DNA of 64,000 bases, from NCBI RefSeq assembly GCF_014649015.1, contig NZ_BMSF01000013.1, forward strand, positions 124,001-188,000, given 5' to 3'. The stretch is from Streptomyces narbonensis (GTDB taxonomy: Bacteria > Actinomycetota > Actinomycetes > Streptomycetales > Streptomycetaceae). Of this stretch, positions 49,072 to 58,287 are shown one piece after another. Both the position numbers and the translations under genes were made by a program. Positions within the stretch are counted from its first letter, which is position 1. Every line of letters begins with the position of its first letter. The notes beneath the pieces were generated by a model. It was given only the letters and a program-made list of their open reading frames with translations. It had not been told where the DNA came from and ran no database searches.

Positions 49072-49893
49072 TCAGAAGAACCTCGGGTCGTCGAAGGTGC
49101 CGGTCGCGAGCAGGTACACGTACAGGTCACACACGGCGACGCTGATCAGGGAGGCCCACGCGAGCTGCATGTGCCGCCGGTTCAGCCGTCCGGTCCAGGT
49201 CCACAGCCGGTACCGGACGGGGTGCTTCGAGAAGTGCCGCAGCCGGCCGCCGACGATGTGCCGGCAGGAGTGGCAGGAGAGGGTGTACGCCCAGATCAGC
49301 GCGATGTTCACGAGGAAGATCAGCGTCCCGAGACCGGCGTGCCCCCAGGCGTACGAGGAGTCGCGGAAGGTCAGGACGGTGTCGTACGTGAGGATGCCGG
49401 CGACCGGGAGCGCCGCGTAGAAGAAGTACCGGTGGAGGTTCTGCAGGAGCAGCGGGAAGCGGGTCTCGCCCGTGTACGTCCGGTGGGGCTCGGCGACCGC
49501 GCAGGCCGGGGGAGACGCCCAGAAGCCCCGGTAGTACGCCTTGCGGTAGTAGTAGCAGGTCAGCCGGAAGCCGAGCGGGAAGATCAGGATCAGCAGGGCG
49601 GGGGAGAGGCCCCACCAGCTGCCGAAGATCTCCCAGTTCGGGCCGCCTTGCATGGGGACGCAGTTCGACGCCAGACAGGGCGAGTAGAACGGCGAGACGT
49701 AGGGGGCCGCGTAGTAGTCGGTGGCGGCGAAGGCCCGCCAGGTCGAGTACGCGACGAAGGCGAGCAGTCCGGCGGCGGTGGCGGCCGGCGAGAGCCACCA
49801 CCGGTCGGTCCGTAGATGGCGGGCGGCGATGGCGGCGCGCCCCGGGGAGCGCACCCCCGTCGCGGATCCGGGCGGTTCCGTACCTGTGGCCAA
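49072..49893 (-). CDS. sdhC: Membrane anchor subunit of the Sdh/Frd complex
   Basis: This 273-aa protein has about five hydrophobic helices (SPAATAAGLLAFVAYSTW; LSPALLILIFPLGFRLTCYYY; YFFYAALPVAGILTYDTVL; LGTLIFLVNIALIWAYTLSCHSC; LISVAVCDLYVYLLATG), with conserved His residues near helix ends that could ligate heme. It anchors the A and B subunits and holds the quinone site. It lies 17 bp upstream of sdhA and heads the operon. A short repeat agaagaacctc occurs between it and sdhA. The large single anchor resembles Actinobacteria-type fumarate reductase partners. Confidence 0.85.
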   Translation of the reverse strand: MATGTEPPGSATGVRSPGRAAIAARHLRTDRWWLSPAATAAGLLAFVAYSTWRAFAATDYYAAPYVSPFYSPCLASNCVPMQGGPNWEIFGSWWGLSPALLILIFPLGFRLTCYYYRKAYYRGFWASPPACAVAEPHRTYTGETRFPLLLQNLHRYFFYAALPVAGILTYDTVLTFRDSSYAWGHAGLGTLIFLVNIALIWAYTLSCHSCRHIVGGRLRHFSKHPVRYRLWTWTGRLNRRHMQLAWASLISVAVCDLYVYLLATGTFDDPRFF

Positions 49894-49985
49894 CAGGCCC
49901 TCCTGCGGTCGGTTGCCGGTACGTCCTCAGGCCCGCGGGGCGCCGGACGCGTGGCCCGAGCGCGCGGCACGAGGCGCTCGGCGGT

Positions 49986-50213
49986 CTAGGGAGCGTGGCG
50001 GTCGCGTGCTCCCAGTCCCTCGTCGTCCGTGTCCGTCCACAGCCCGCTGTCGTACGGGGCATCGGGGATGGTCACCAGGCTTTCGGCGCGTCCGGCGGCC
50101 GGTGCCGGGGCCACGCCCCGCTCCGCCGCGACGGATCGCTCCAGCCGGCCGACGGTGCGGACCAGCTCTTCGAGGCAGCTCTTGACGGCCGCCAGATCGT
50201 CCTGAACGGACAT
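49986..50213 (-). CDS. Small hypothetical protein, coiled-coil N-terminus
   Basis: This 75-aa soluble protein starts at ATG 50213, with agggc just upstream. The first 30 residues form a helix (VQDDLAAVKSCLEELVRTVGRLERSV) with heptad spacing; the rest is Ala/Pro-rich and acidic and lacks a membrane segment. It precedes the Sdh operon by about 90 bp in the same orientation but has no visible link to it. The family is not recognised; small proteins of this type are common in Streptomyces. Confidence 0.65.
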   Translation of the reverse strand: MSVQDDLAAVKSCLEELVRTVGRLERSVAAERGVAPAPAAGRAESLVTIPDAPYDSGLWTDTDDEGLGARDRHAP

Positions 50214-50461
50214 GGGTTGCCCTCACTTCCGCGAGCGGCTTCCGCAGGAGTGTCGCGCGTCACAACCCGCTTGGGAAGCCATGTGCACGGGATTCCACTC
50301 GTCCGGAGCGGCCGGGGCCGGGGCCGTTGGGCCGCACGAGTGGGGTTTCCCGGACGTGCCGCCGTGTCGCCGTGGCCGGATCCGATCCGTCCTTTTCAGT
50401 GTATGAGCAATAGGTCTGATCATCTCCAAATGGAATAAATCTGGACGAAGGGGTACAAGTC

Positions 50462-52885
50462 ATGTCCCAGTTCGGCGCCCCTCGCGGGAGGACATGCTCC
50501 AGGAGCCCCCGCTCCCGCACGCTCCGCTCCGTCGCCACCCTCACCAGTGCGGTCCTCGCCGTCACCGTGCTCGCCGGCTGCAGCTCCGACGGGACCGACG
50601 AGGCCCCGGCCGCGGCGCAGGACAACGCTCCCGCGGCCCGCGACAAGGTGGCCGACGGCGGCACCCTCCGCTGGGCCGTCGACGCGCTGCCCACCACCCT
50701 GAACAGCTTCCAGGCCGACGCCGACGGCACCACGTCCCGGATCGCCGGGGCCGTGCTCCCCTCCCTCTACACGATCGACGGGCGGGGCCGGCCGCAGCTG
50801 AACCCGGACTACCTGGAGTCCGCGCAGGTCGTCGAGACCGAGCCCAAGCAGGTCGTCCTCTACAAGCTCCACCAGCAGGCGGTGTGGAGCGACGGGCGCG
50901 AGATCGGGGCCCCCGACTTCGTGGCCCAGTGGCGGGCGCTGAGCGGCCGCGACACCGCGTACTGGACCGCCCGCAACTCCGGCTACGAGCGGATCGAGAA
51001 GATCGAGCGGGGCAAGACCGACCTGGAGGTACGGGTCACCTTCTCCAAGCCCTACGCCGACTGGAAGTCCCTCTTCACCCCGCTCTACCCCAAGCAGGTC
51101 ATGGGGTCCCCGAACTCCTTCAACGACGGGGCGCGCACCACCCTCAAGGCCACTGCAGGACCGTTCCTGCTGAAGTCGATCGACCGCAAGAGCGGCGACG
51201 TCACCCTGACCCGCAACCCCCGCTGGTGGGGGCAGTCCGCCAAGCTCGACAGCCTCGTCCTCAAGGCCGTCCCCCGCGCCGACCGGGCCGCCGCCCTCTC
51301 CGCGGACAAGCTCGACCTGGCCGAGATCGACCGCTCCACGGCCGAGCGGATCACCCTCGCGCTCAAGGACGCCGGCGCGGGCAGGAACGGCGCCCAGGCG
51401 GCCCTCGCCCACGGCCCCGGCTCGGCGATCACCCCCTCCAACGCCCTGAAGTCCTGGTCCCTCGCCCACGGCTCCGACGAGGAGAAGGCGGAGGAGGTCC
51501 AGGCCGCCCGCCAGAAGAACCAGAAGGCCGTCACCCGCTACGCGAACGAGCAGAACACCCTCGCCCGCTTCGTCGTCCGCAAGTCCCTGGAGCCCGCCTA
51601 CACCCAGCTCTCGCTCAACGGCGAGTCCGGCGCGCTCGCCGACGAGCGGGTACGCCGGGCGGTGGCCCGAGCCATCGACCGCCAGGAACTGGCCGAATCC
51701 GTACTCAAGCCCCTCGGCCTCCCGGCGACGCCCCCCGGCAGCCACCTGGCCCTCGCCGGGCAGGCGGCGTACGCGGACAGCAGCGACGCGCTCGGCGACC
51801 AGGACACCAAGGAAGCGCGGGCACTCCTCGCCGACGCGGGCTGGGTCCCGGGCGGGGCGGTCAAGAAGCCCGCCGGCGCGAAGGACGGCACCGAGGCCGG
51901 AAGCGAGGCCGAGAAGGCCGAGAAGGCCGAGAAGGCCGAGAAGGAGAACACGGACAACAAGGAGAAGGCGCAGTCCGGCGCGAAGGCCGACGGCTCCTCC
52001 ACCGACGCCAAGAAGAAGGCGGACACCGCGTCCGACGAAGGCCTCTACATCGTCGGCGACGACAAGCCGGGCGCCCGCAGGGCCCTCCCCGCCCCCGTCA
52101 TCGGCGCGGCTGGCCCCGAGAACGGCACCAGCATCCTCGCCCCGGCCCCCGCCGCCGCCCGCCAGAGCGCCGCGCTCCTCGCCCGCGCCGAGGCGCTCGA
52201 CACCGGCACCGGCCCCGGCCGCGCCGCCCAGTCGGTCACCAAGCCGGACCGGGGAGTGGCCGGGGCCTACGCCCCGCGCGGCACCGCCGCCCCCGTCACC
52301 GCGCCCGAGGCGGCCCAGGTCCTCGGCAAGGACGGCAAGGCGCTCAGCCTCCGCTTCGTCCTCCCCTCCGGTCCCGGCTCGGAGTCGCTGCGCGCGGTCG
52401 GCGACCGGATCGTCCGGATGCTCGACGCGGTGGGGATCCGCACCCAGGTCACCAAGGTCGCGGACGACAGCTTCTTCAAGGACCACGTCGCCGCGGGCGA
52501 CTACGACCTGGCGCTCTACTCCTGGCCGGCCTCCGCCTTCCCGGCGACCGACGCCCGGCCCATCTTCGCCAAGCCCGAGCCCGCCTCGGACGGCTCGCTC
52601 CTCGTCGAGCAGAACTACTCGCGGGTCGGCACCGACCGCATCGACCAGCTCTTCGACCAGGCGGCCGGGACGCTCGACGAGGAGGAGGCCCGCGATCTCG
52701 TCCGCCAGGCCGACGCCCGGATCTGGGCCGCGGCCGGTTCCATCCCCCTCTACCAGCGTCCGCAGCTCGTCGCGGCGAAGGCGGAGATCGTGAACGCGGG
52801 AGCCTGGGGCCTCGCCGCCCCCCGCTACCAGGACATCGGCTTCAAGAAGCCCGCACCCTCCAACGGAGCAGAGCGAAACCGCTGA
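50462..52885 (+). CDS. Oligopeptide-type ABC solute-binding lipoprotein with low-complexity insert
   Basis: This 807-aa exported protein has a signal peptide and lipobox VLAGC (Cys about 40), then SBP_bac_5 sequence (GGTLRWAVDALPTTLNSFQADADG; WSDGREIGAPDFVAQWRAL; FSKPYADWKSLF). The family is usually 500-600 aa; the excess is a charged low-complexity segment (about 475-600) with EKAEKAEKAEKEN and Pro/Ala runs that splits the domain before SLRFVLPSGPGSESLRAVGDRIVRMLDAVGI. It has no adjacent permease genes, so it may feed another transporter or act as a sensor. Start is ATG 50462. Confidence 0.82.
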   Translation: MSQFGAPRGRTCSRSPRSRTLRSVATLTSAVLAVTVLAGCSSDGTDEAPAAAQDNAPAARDKVADGGTLRWAVDALPTTLNSFQADADGTTSRIAGAVLPSLYTIDGRGRPQLNPDYLESAQVVETEPKQVVLYKLHQQAVWSDGREIGAPDFVAQWRALSGRDTAYWTARNSGYERIEKIERGKTDLEVRVTFSKPYADWKSLFTPLYPKQVMGSPNSFNDGARTTLKATAGPFLLKSIDRKSGDVTLTRNPRWWGQSAKLDSLVLKAVPRADRAAALSADKLDLAEIDRSTAERITLALKDAGAGRNGAQAALAHGPGSAITPSNALKSWSLAHGSDEEKAEEVQAARQKNQKAVTRYANEQNTLARFVVRKSLEPAYTQLSLNGESGALADERVRRAVARAIDRQELAESVLKPLGLPATPPGSHLALAGQAAYADSSDALGDQDTKEARALLADAGWVPGGAVKKPAGAKDGTEAGSEAEKAEKAEKAEKENTDNKEKAQSGAKADGSSTDAKKKADTASDEGLYIVGDDKPGARRALPAPVIGAAGPENGTSILAPAPAAARQSAALLARAEALDTGTGPGRAAQSVTKPDRGVAGAYAPRGTAAPVTAPEAAQVLGKDGKALSLRFVLPSGPGSESLRAVGDRIVRMLDAVGIRTQVTKVADDSFFKDHVAAGDYDLALYSWPASAFPATDARPIFAKPEPASDGSLLVEQNYSRVGTDRIDQLFDQAAGTLDEEEARDLVRQADARIWAAAGSIPLYQRPQLVAAKAEIVNAGAWGLAAPRYQDIGFKKPAPSNGAERNR

Positions 52886-52942
52886 AAGCTCCGAAGTCAC
52901 CGAAACCGCTGGTCACAACCTCAGAAGCAGCTCAATTTCCTT

Positions 52943-52965
52943 GCCCGCCGGTGATCCCGGCGGGC
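52943..52965 (+). terminator. Hairpin after the solute-binding protein gene
   Basis: Arms gcccgccgg (52943-52951) and ccggcgggc (52957-52965) pair perfectly around loop tgatc, 58 bp after the stop. It separates the binding-protein gene from typA. Confidence 0.75.
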
Positions 52966-53199
52966 AGGATCGCGTCGGCCGCGTGACCCGGCCAGTCCAC
53001 TGTCGCAACGAGGTGCCCGGGGCGTCCCCCACGCCACCGGGCACACGCCGAAAGCTCCTAGTAGACCCTCTCGGATCCGGGCGGGGAAGCCCCTTGCGCG
53101 GCTGCCCCGTACCATAGGACATAGCCGTGGCGCGTCCGCCCGGCGGGCGTAAGAGGAATTGACGCCGCATCCCACGATCCGAGAGAAGCGCAAGCACCC

Positions 53200-55101
53200 A
53201 TGCCCACGCGCCACGACATCCGTAACGTCGCCATCGTCGCCCACGTCGACCATGGCAAGACGACCATCGTCGACGCCATGCTCAAGCAGGCCGGTGCCTT
53301 CGCCGCCCACCAGCAGCTCGACGACCGCATGATGGACTCGAACGACCTGGAGCGTGAGAAGGGCATCACGATCCTCGCCAAGAACACGGCGGTGAAGTAT
53401 CACCCCAAGGACGGCGGGGCCCCGATCACGATCAACATCATCGACACCCCCGGTCACGCCGACTTCGGTGGCGAGGTCGAGCGCGGTCTGTCGATGGTCG
53501 ACGCGGTCGTCCTCCTCGTGGACGCCTCCGAGGGTCCGCTTCCGCAGACCCGCTTCGTGCTGCGCAAGGCGCTCCAGCAGCGCAAGCCCGTCATCCTCTG
53601 CATCAACAAGACGGACCGCCCGGACTCCCGGATCGACGAGGTCGTCAACGAGACCTACGACCTCTTCCTCGACCTGGACGCGGACGAGGACCAGATCGAG
53701 TTCCCGATCGTTTACGCCTGCGGCCGTGACGGCATCGCCTCGCTGACCAAGCCGGAGAACGGCACCGTTCCCGCGGACAGCGACAACCTGGAGCCGTTCT
53801 TCTCCGCCATCCTGGAGCACGTCCCGGCCCCGGTGTACGACGAGGAGGCGCCGCTCCAGGCCCACGTCACCAACCTGGACGCCGACAACTTCCTCGGCCG
53901 TATCGCGCTCCTCCGCGTCGAGCAGGGCGAGCTGCGCAAGGGCCAGACGGTCGCGTGGATCAAGCGTGACGGCACGATCTCCAACGTCCGCATCACCGAG
54001 CTGATGATGACCGAGGCGCTCACCCGCAAGCCGGCCGAGGTCGCGGGCCCCGGTGACATCTGCGCCGTCGCCGGTATCCCCGACATCATGATCGGCGAGA
54101 CCCTGGCCGACCCGGAGAACCCGATCGCGCTTCCGCTGATCACGGTCGACCAGCCGGCCATCTCCATGACCATCGGCACCAACACCTCGCCGCTCGTCGG
54201 CCGCGGTGGCACGGGCAAGGGCGCGGACGCCAAGTCCGCGGTCAAGCAGCGCAAGGTCACCGCCCGCCAGGTCAAGGACCGTCTGGACCGCGAGCTGATC
54301 GGTAACGTCTCGCTCCGCGTCCTCGACACCGAGCGTCCCGACGCCTGGGAGGTTCAGGGCCGCGGTGAGCTCGCGCTCGCCATCCTGGTCGAGCAGATGC
54401 GCCGTGAGGGCTTCGAGCTGACCATCGGCAAGCCGCAGGTCGTCACCAAGCTCGTCGACGGCAAGGTCCACGAGCCCGTCGAGCGCCTCACGGTCGACGT
54501 CCCCGAGGAGCACATGGGCGCGGTCACGCAGCTCATGGGTGTCCGCAAGGGCCGCATGGACAACATGTCGAACCACGGCTCCGGCTGGGTCCGCATGGAG
54601 TTCGTCGTTCCGTCCCGTGGCCTCATCGGCTTCCGTACGGAGTTCCTCACCAACACCCGCGGTACGGGTATCGCCCACTCGATCCACGAGGGCCACGAGC
54701 CGTGGTTCGGCACGCTGACGACCCGTAACAACGGTTCGCTGGTCGCCGACCGCGCCGGCGCCGTCACCGCCTTCGCGATGACGAACCTCCAGGAGCGCGG
54801 TGTCCTGTTCACCGACCCCGGCACCGAGGTGTACGAGGGCATGATCGTCGGCGAGAACTCCCGCTCCGACGACATGGACGTGAACATCACCAAGGAGAAG
54901 AAGCTCACCAACATGCGCTCCGCCTCCGCCGACTCCTTCGAGGCGATCGTCCCGCCGCGGAAGCTCTCCCTGGAGCAGTCCCTGGAGTTCTGCCGCGACG
55001 ACGAGTGCGTCGAGGTGACCCCGGAGGCCGTGCGCATCCGCAAGGTCATCCTGGACCAGAACGCCCGTGGTCGTGCGTCCTCCCGCGCGAAGAACGCCTG
55101 A
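53200..55101 (+). CDS. typA: Translational GTPase TypA/BipA
   Basis: This 633-aa ribosome-binding GTPase has G1 AHVDHGKTT (14-22), G2 region with EREKGITI, G3 DTPGHADFGGEVERG and G4 NKTDRPD. Domain II-like beta-barrels (QGELRKGQTVAWIKRDG) and the BipA-specific C-terminal domain (VPSRGLIGFRTEFLTNTRGTG; ...PPRKLSLEQSLEFC) follow. It assists ribosome assembly and stress adaptation. The start is ATG 53200; the 300 bp upstream hold the SBP terminator and a weakly defined promoter. Length and motifs are normal. Confidence 0.96.
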   Translation: MPTRHDIRNVAIVAHVDHGKTTIVDAMLKQAGAFAAHQQLDDRMMDSNDLEREKGITILAKNTAVKYHPKDGGAPITINIIDTPGHADFGGEVERGLSMVDAVVLLVDASEGPLPQTRFVLRKALQQRKPVILCINKTDRPDSRIDEVVNETYDLFLDLDADEDQIEFPIVYACGRDGIASLTKPENGTVPADSDNLEPFFSAILEHVPAPVYDEEAPLQAHVTNLDADNFLGRIALLRVEQGELRKGQTVAWIKRDGTISNVRITELMMTEALTRKPAEVAGPGDICAVAGIPDIMIGETLADPENPIALPLITVDQPAISMTIGTNTSPLVGRGGTGKGADAKSAVKQRKVTARQVKDRLDRELIGNVSLRVLDTERPDAWEVQGRGELALAILVEQMRREGFELTIGKPQVVTKLVDGKVHEPVERLTVDVPEEHMGAVTQLMGVRKGRMDNMSNHGSGWVRMEFVVPSRGLIGFRTEFLTNTRGTGIAHSIHEGHEPWFGTLTTRNNGSLVADRAGAVTAFAMTNLQERGVLFTDPGTEVYEGMIVGENSRSDDMDVNITKEKKLTNMRSASADSFEAIVPPRKLSLEQSLEFCRDDECVEVTPEAVRIRKVILDQNARGRASSRAKNA

Positions 55102-55169
55102 TCCGGCCCACCAGCCGGTGAAGCCGCCCCCGCGGGATCTCCCGTAGGGGCGGCGCCCGCAGCGTCCAC

Positions 55170-55213
55170 ACGACGAACGCCCGGCCGGAAGTCTCCGGCC
55201 GGGCGTTCGTCGT
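55170..55213. terminator. 20-bp-stem hairpin after typA
   Basis: The left arm at 55170-55189 (acgacgaacgcccggccgga) and right arm at 55194-55213 are fully complementary around loop agtc. It lies about 70 bp past the typA stop and about 160 bp before the convergent secreted-protein gene, so it may serve both strands. Confidence 0.88.
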
Positions 55214-55371
55214 ACGTGCGGTGAGGCGTCCCCCACCTGATACCGCGTCCCCCTACTTGTGACGCTTCCCCCGAACTACGCATCCCCTGTCGCCGGACGG
55301 TCGGTCCGGCTCGACGCCCGGGTGGTCGGCCCGGCGCCCACACGCCGGGTGGTCGGCCCGGCGCGCCGGGG

Positions 55372-55956
55372 TCAGCAGTAGCGCTTGGCGTACGCGGCGA
55401 GGCTGCCGGCCGGCACGGTCGTGCCGCACTTGAGGCCGCCCTCGGTGGCCACGGTGAAGCTGATGGCCTTGCCGTAGTTACCGGTGTTGATCCAGCGGGT
55501 GCCGCGGTCGCAGCGGAACTGGGTGTAGTAGCCCTGGGTCTTGACGGTGCCCGCGTACAGGACGTACTTGCCGCGGGAGGACAGCCGGTGAGTGATCGAC
55601 TCGGCCGTGGTCTTGGTCCTCGAGCCCTCGGCCTTCAGCTCCAGACCGACCTTGCCGCTGAGGCTGGCCAGCGCGACGCCGCCGCTGACCTCGACACCGG
55701 AGGTGGCGGTGACGGAGGCCGTGATGCTGGTGACGGACGAGGCGCTGACGGTCTTGGTCACGATGCCGCCGGTGTAGTGCTCGATCGCCTTGCGGTGGGT
55801 GACGACCGGCGACTTGCTGACGGTGGACCAGGTGTACTTGATGGACCCCGAGCTGCACATCGGGTCGGCGGCCTGCGCGCTGGTGGCGGGCAGGAGAGCC
55901 AGCGTGGCCGCCGACAGACAGGTGGTGACGAGGCCCGCCGTGAGCTTGTTGCGCAT
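55372..55956 (-). CDS. Secreted hypothetical protein
   Basis: This 194-aa protein has a Sec signal (MRNKLTAGLVTTCLSAATLALLPATSAQA) and a mature strand-rich domain with many Ser/Thr residues and four Cys (PMCSSGS; FRCDRG; LKCGT; KRYC) that may form disulfides. Start ATG 55956 has gagggg 6 bp upstream. It converges with typA. No catalytic motif or family is recognised. Confidence 0.75.
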   Translation of the reverse strand: MRNKLTAGLVTTCLSAATLALLPATSAQAADPMCSSGSIKYTWSTVSKSPVVTHRKAIEHYTGGIVTKTVSASSVTSITASVTATSGVEVSGGVALASLSGKVGLELKAEGSRTKTTAESITHRLSSRGKYVLYAGTVKTQGYYTQFRCDRGTRWINTGNYGKAISFTVATEGGLKCGTTVPAGSLAAYAKRYC

Positions 55957-56148
55957 GATGTTCCCCTCGTGTTATGCCGCCCCGTCGGAGCGGCTGTGCG
56001 ACCCGTGGTCAGCGGGTCGGATGGGAGTCTTGCGGCTCGACGGAGACATAGGACACAGTTTTGAGCAACTTCTGAGCTTGGCAGGCTCGTTGGGGAGTTG
56101 CCGCGGTCCCGTGAGGGGCCTGCGGAGCCGGGAACGAGGGGCCGGGGA

Positions 56149-56211
56149 GCCGGGATCGAGCCCCCGGGAGGCCGGGATCGAGCCCCCGGGAGGCCGGGAT
56201 CGATCGCCGGG
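56149..56211. repeat. 22-bp tandem repeat upstream of the peptide ABC operon
   Basis: A 22-bp unit starting gccgggatcgagcccccggg is present at 56149-56170 and 56171-56192, followed by a partial copy to 56211. It lies in the intergenic region between the divergent secreted-protein gene and the SBP gene. Confidence 0.88.
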
Positions 56212-56555
56212 CCGAGTCAAACCGATTTCCCTGCGAGACGTCCGGATTTCGAACGTCGCTCTCCGGTACGTGTGTTAACAGTCCGTTTCGGGTGTGTCTG
56301 TCTGTGCTCGCTTTGTCCGGATTTCGGTCACCCAGGGCTTGGTGATGTTGTCAAACCGAGACCACTTAAGTGTGGTTTACAGCCCGGACGTACTTAATAG
56401 TTGGCTCCATTGAGCTCGGGTCAATGGGTCACGCACTGTGGGGAGTGCCGACTCACGAGCACACTCGGGGCACATGGAGTTCCGGACCGTCAGGGGTGTC
56501 GGTCCGCTCCGAAAGCCCCTCTCGTAGTGACAAGTGGACTCATGAGGAGGAACCC
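56212..56555 (+). promoter_or_regulatory. Upstream region of the oligopeptide ABC operon
   Basis: This gene-free stretch of about 340 bp is AT-richer than its surroundings. It contains the palindrome cacttaagtg (56363-56372) within accacttaagtgtggt, and tacttaatag at 56391-56400 as a possible -10 area. A similar TAAGT/ACTTA dyad lies upstream of the second SBP gene (62449-62467), suggesting a shared regulator. The ribosome site gaggagg precedes the ATG at 56556. Confidence 0.5.
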
Positions 56556-58196
56556 ATGCGTGGTGCCAAGAGCGCCAAGTGGGTAGCGGGCGCGATCGTC
56601 GTCGCCCTGGCAGCAACCGCCTGTGGCGGCAAGGACAAGGCGGAGGAGGGTGAGGGCAAGGGCAAGGCGGGCGGCGCGGTGAGCGTCGGCATCTCCGAGC
56701 CGAAGCGCCTCGTCCCGCAGACGACGACCGAGTCCGAGGGCTCGCAGGTGCTGGACGCGCTGTTCCGTCCGCTCGTCAGCTACGACGCCAAGAACCAGCC
56801 GGTCGAGGACGCGGCGGAGTCGGTCACCACGACCGACAACTCGCTGTGGACCGTCAAGATCAAGCCGGGCCAGAAGTTCCACGACGGCACCCCGGTGACC
56901 GCCAAGAGCTACGTCCAGGGCTGGAACTGGGGCGCCTACGGCCCGAACGCGGCCGACGGCAACTACTTCTTCGCCACCATCGAGGGCTACGACGCCCTCA
57001 ACCCGGCCGACCCGGACGGCGAGGAGGGCCCGAAGAAGGCCCCCGAGCCGACCGCCAAGGAGCTGTCGGGTCTGAAGGTCGTCGACGAGACCACCTTCAC
57101 GGTCAAGCTGGCGAAGCCCTTCGCCGACTACAAGACCGTCCTCGGCTACACGGTGTTCTACCCGCTGCCGGACGCCGCGATCGCGAACATCAAGGCCTAC
57201 GAGCAGGCTCCGATCGGCCAGGGTGCCTTCAAGATCGAGGGCAAGTGGGACCACAACAAGTCGATCAAGGTCGTCAAGAACCCTGACTACACGGGCACCA
57301 ACAAGCCCAACGTGGACTCGGTGACCTACAAGATCTACCAGAAGCAGGAGACGATGTATAAGGACGTCGTCGCCGGCGCCCTGGACGTCATCCCGCAGGT
57401 CCCGAGCTCGGAGCTCGCGAACGCCCCGAAGCAGTTCGGTGAGCGCTTCAAGTCGTCGCCCGCCTCGACCTTCCAGTTCGTGTCGTTCCCGACGTACGAC
57501 AAGAAGTACTCGAAGCCGGACGTGCGCAAGGCCATCTCGATGGCCATCGACCGCGAAGAGATCACCAAGGTGATCCTCAACGACTCGCAGTCCCCGGCCC
57601 GTTCGTTCGTCTCCCCGGTCGTCGGCGGCTACCGCGACAACACCTGCGGTGACTCCTGCAAGTTCGACCCGGCGGCTGCCAAGGCTCTCCTCGCGAAGGC
57701 CGGCGGCATCGAGGGCAACAAGATCAACATCGGCTACAACGGCGATGGCGGTCACAAGGAGTGGGTGGACGCCACCTGCAACCAGATCAAGAAGAACCTC
57801 GGCGTCGAGTGTGTCGGCCAGGCCGTCCCGCAGTTCGCCGAGCTGCTGACCCAGGTCGAGCAGAAGAAGTTCTCCGGCATGTTCCGCATGGGCTGGATCA
57901 TGGACTACCCGTCCATGGAGAACTACCTCGGCCCGCTGTTCACCACCGGTGGTTCCTCGAACTACTACGGCTACAGCAACAAGAAGTTCGACAAGCTGGT
58001 CGAGGACGGCCGCGCCGCGAAGACGTCCGCCGAGGCCATCAAGCTGTGGCAGCAGGCCGAGGACGTCCTCGTCCAGGACATGCCGGTGATCCCGCTCCGC
58101 TTCGGCAAGAACGTGTTCGCGCACAGCAAGAACGTGTCGAACGTCGAGATGGACCTCTTCAACCGGGTCGACGTCACCAAGATCTCCAAGGCCTAA
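56556..58196 (+). CDS. Oligopeptide ABC transporter solute-binding lipoprotein
   Basis: This 546-aa protein has a lipoprotein signal ending ATAC (Cys about 23: VALAATACGGKDKAEEG). SBP_bac_5 domains follow, with GGAVSVGISEPKRLVPQTTTESEG, DNSLWTVKIKPGQKFHDGTPVTAKSYVQGWNW and FVSFPTYDKKYSKPDVRKAISMAIDREEITKVI. It captures oligopeptides for the DppBCDF-like transporter encoded next. ATG 56556 has a strong gaggagg site. A stem-loop at 58237-58269 separates it from the permease genes, consistent with higher expression of the binding protein. Confidence 0.93.
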   Translation: MRGAKSAKWVAGAIVVALAATACGGKDKAEEGEGKGKAGGAVSVGISEPKRLVPQTTTESEGSQVLDALFRPLVSYDAKNQPVEDAAESVTTTDNSLWTVKIKPGQKFHDGTPVTAKSYVQGWNWGAYGPNAADGNYFFATIEGYDALNPADPDGEEGPKKAPEPTAKELSGLKVVDETTFTVKLAKPFADYKTVLGYTVFYPLPDAAIANIKAYEQAPIGQGAFKIEGKWDHNKSIKVVKNPDYTGTNKPNVDSVTYKIYQKQETMYKDVVAGALDVIPQVPSSELANAPKQFGERFKSSPASTFQFVSFPTYDKKYSKPDVRKAISMAIDREEITKVILNDSQSPARSFVSPVVGGYRDNTCGDSCKFDPAAAKALLAKAGGIEGNKINIGYNGDGGHKEWVDATCNQIKKNLGVECVGQAVPQFAELLTQVEQKKFSGMFRMGWIMDYPSMENYLGPLFTTGGSSNYYGYSNKKFDKLVEDGRAAKTSAEAIKLWQQAEDVLVQDMPVIPLRFGKNVFAHSKNVSNVEMDLFNRVDVTKISKA

Positions 58197-58236
58197 CGGC
58201 CTCAGGCATCTGACCCACTTTTAAGAGTCGAGAACG

Positions 58237-58269
58237 GCGGCGGGGGCCGGCAACACCAGCCCCCGCCGC
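58237..58269 (+). terminator. Stem-loop between SBP and permease genes
   Basis: Arms gcggcgggggc (58237-58247) and gcccccgccgc (58259-58269) pair perfectly around an 11-base loop. In binding-protein operons such structures stabilise the SBP message and partly terminate transcription, giving excess binding protein. Confidence 0.7.
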
Positions 58270-58287
58270 TTCTCGCGAGGAGGATCC

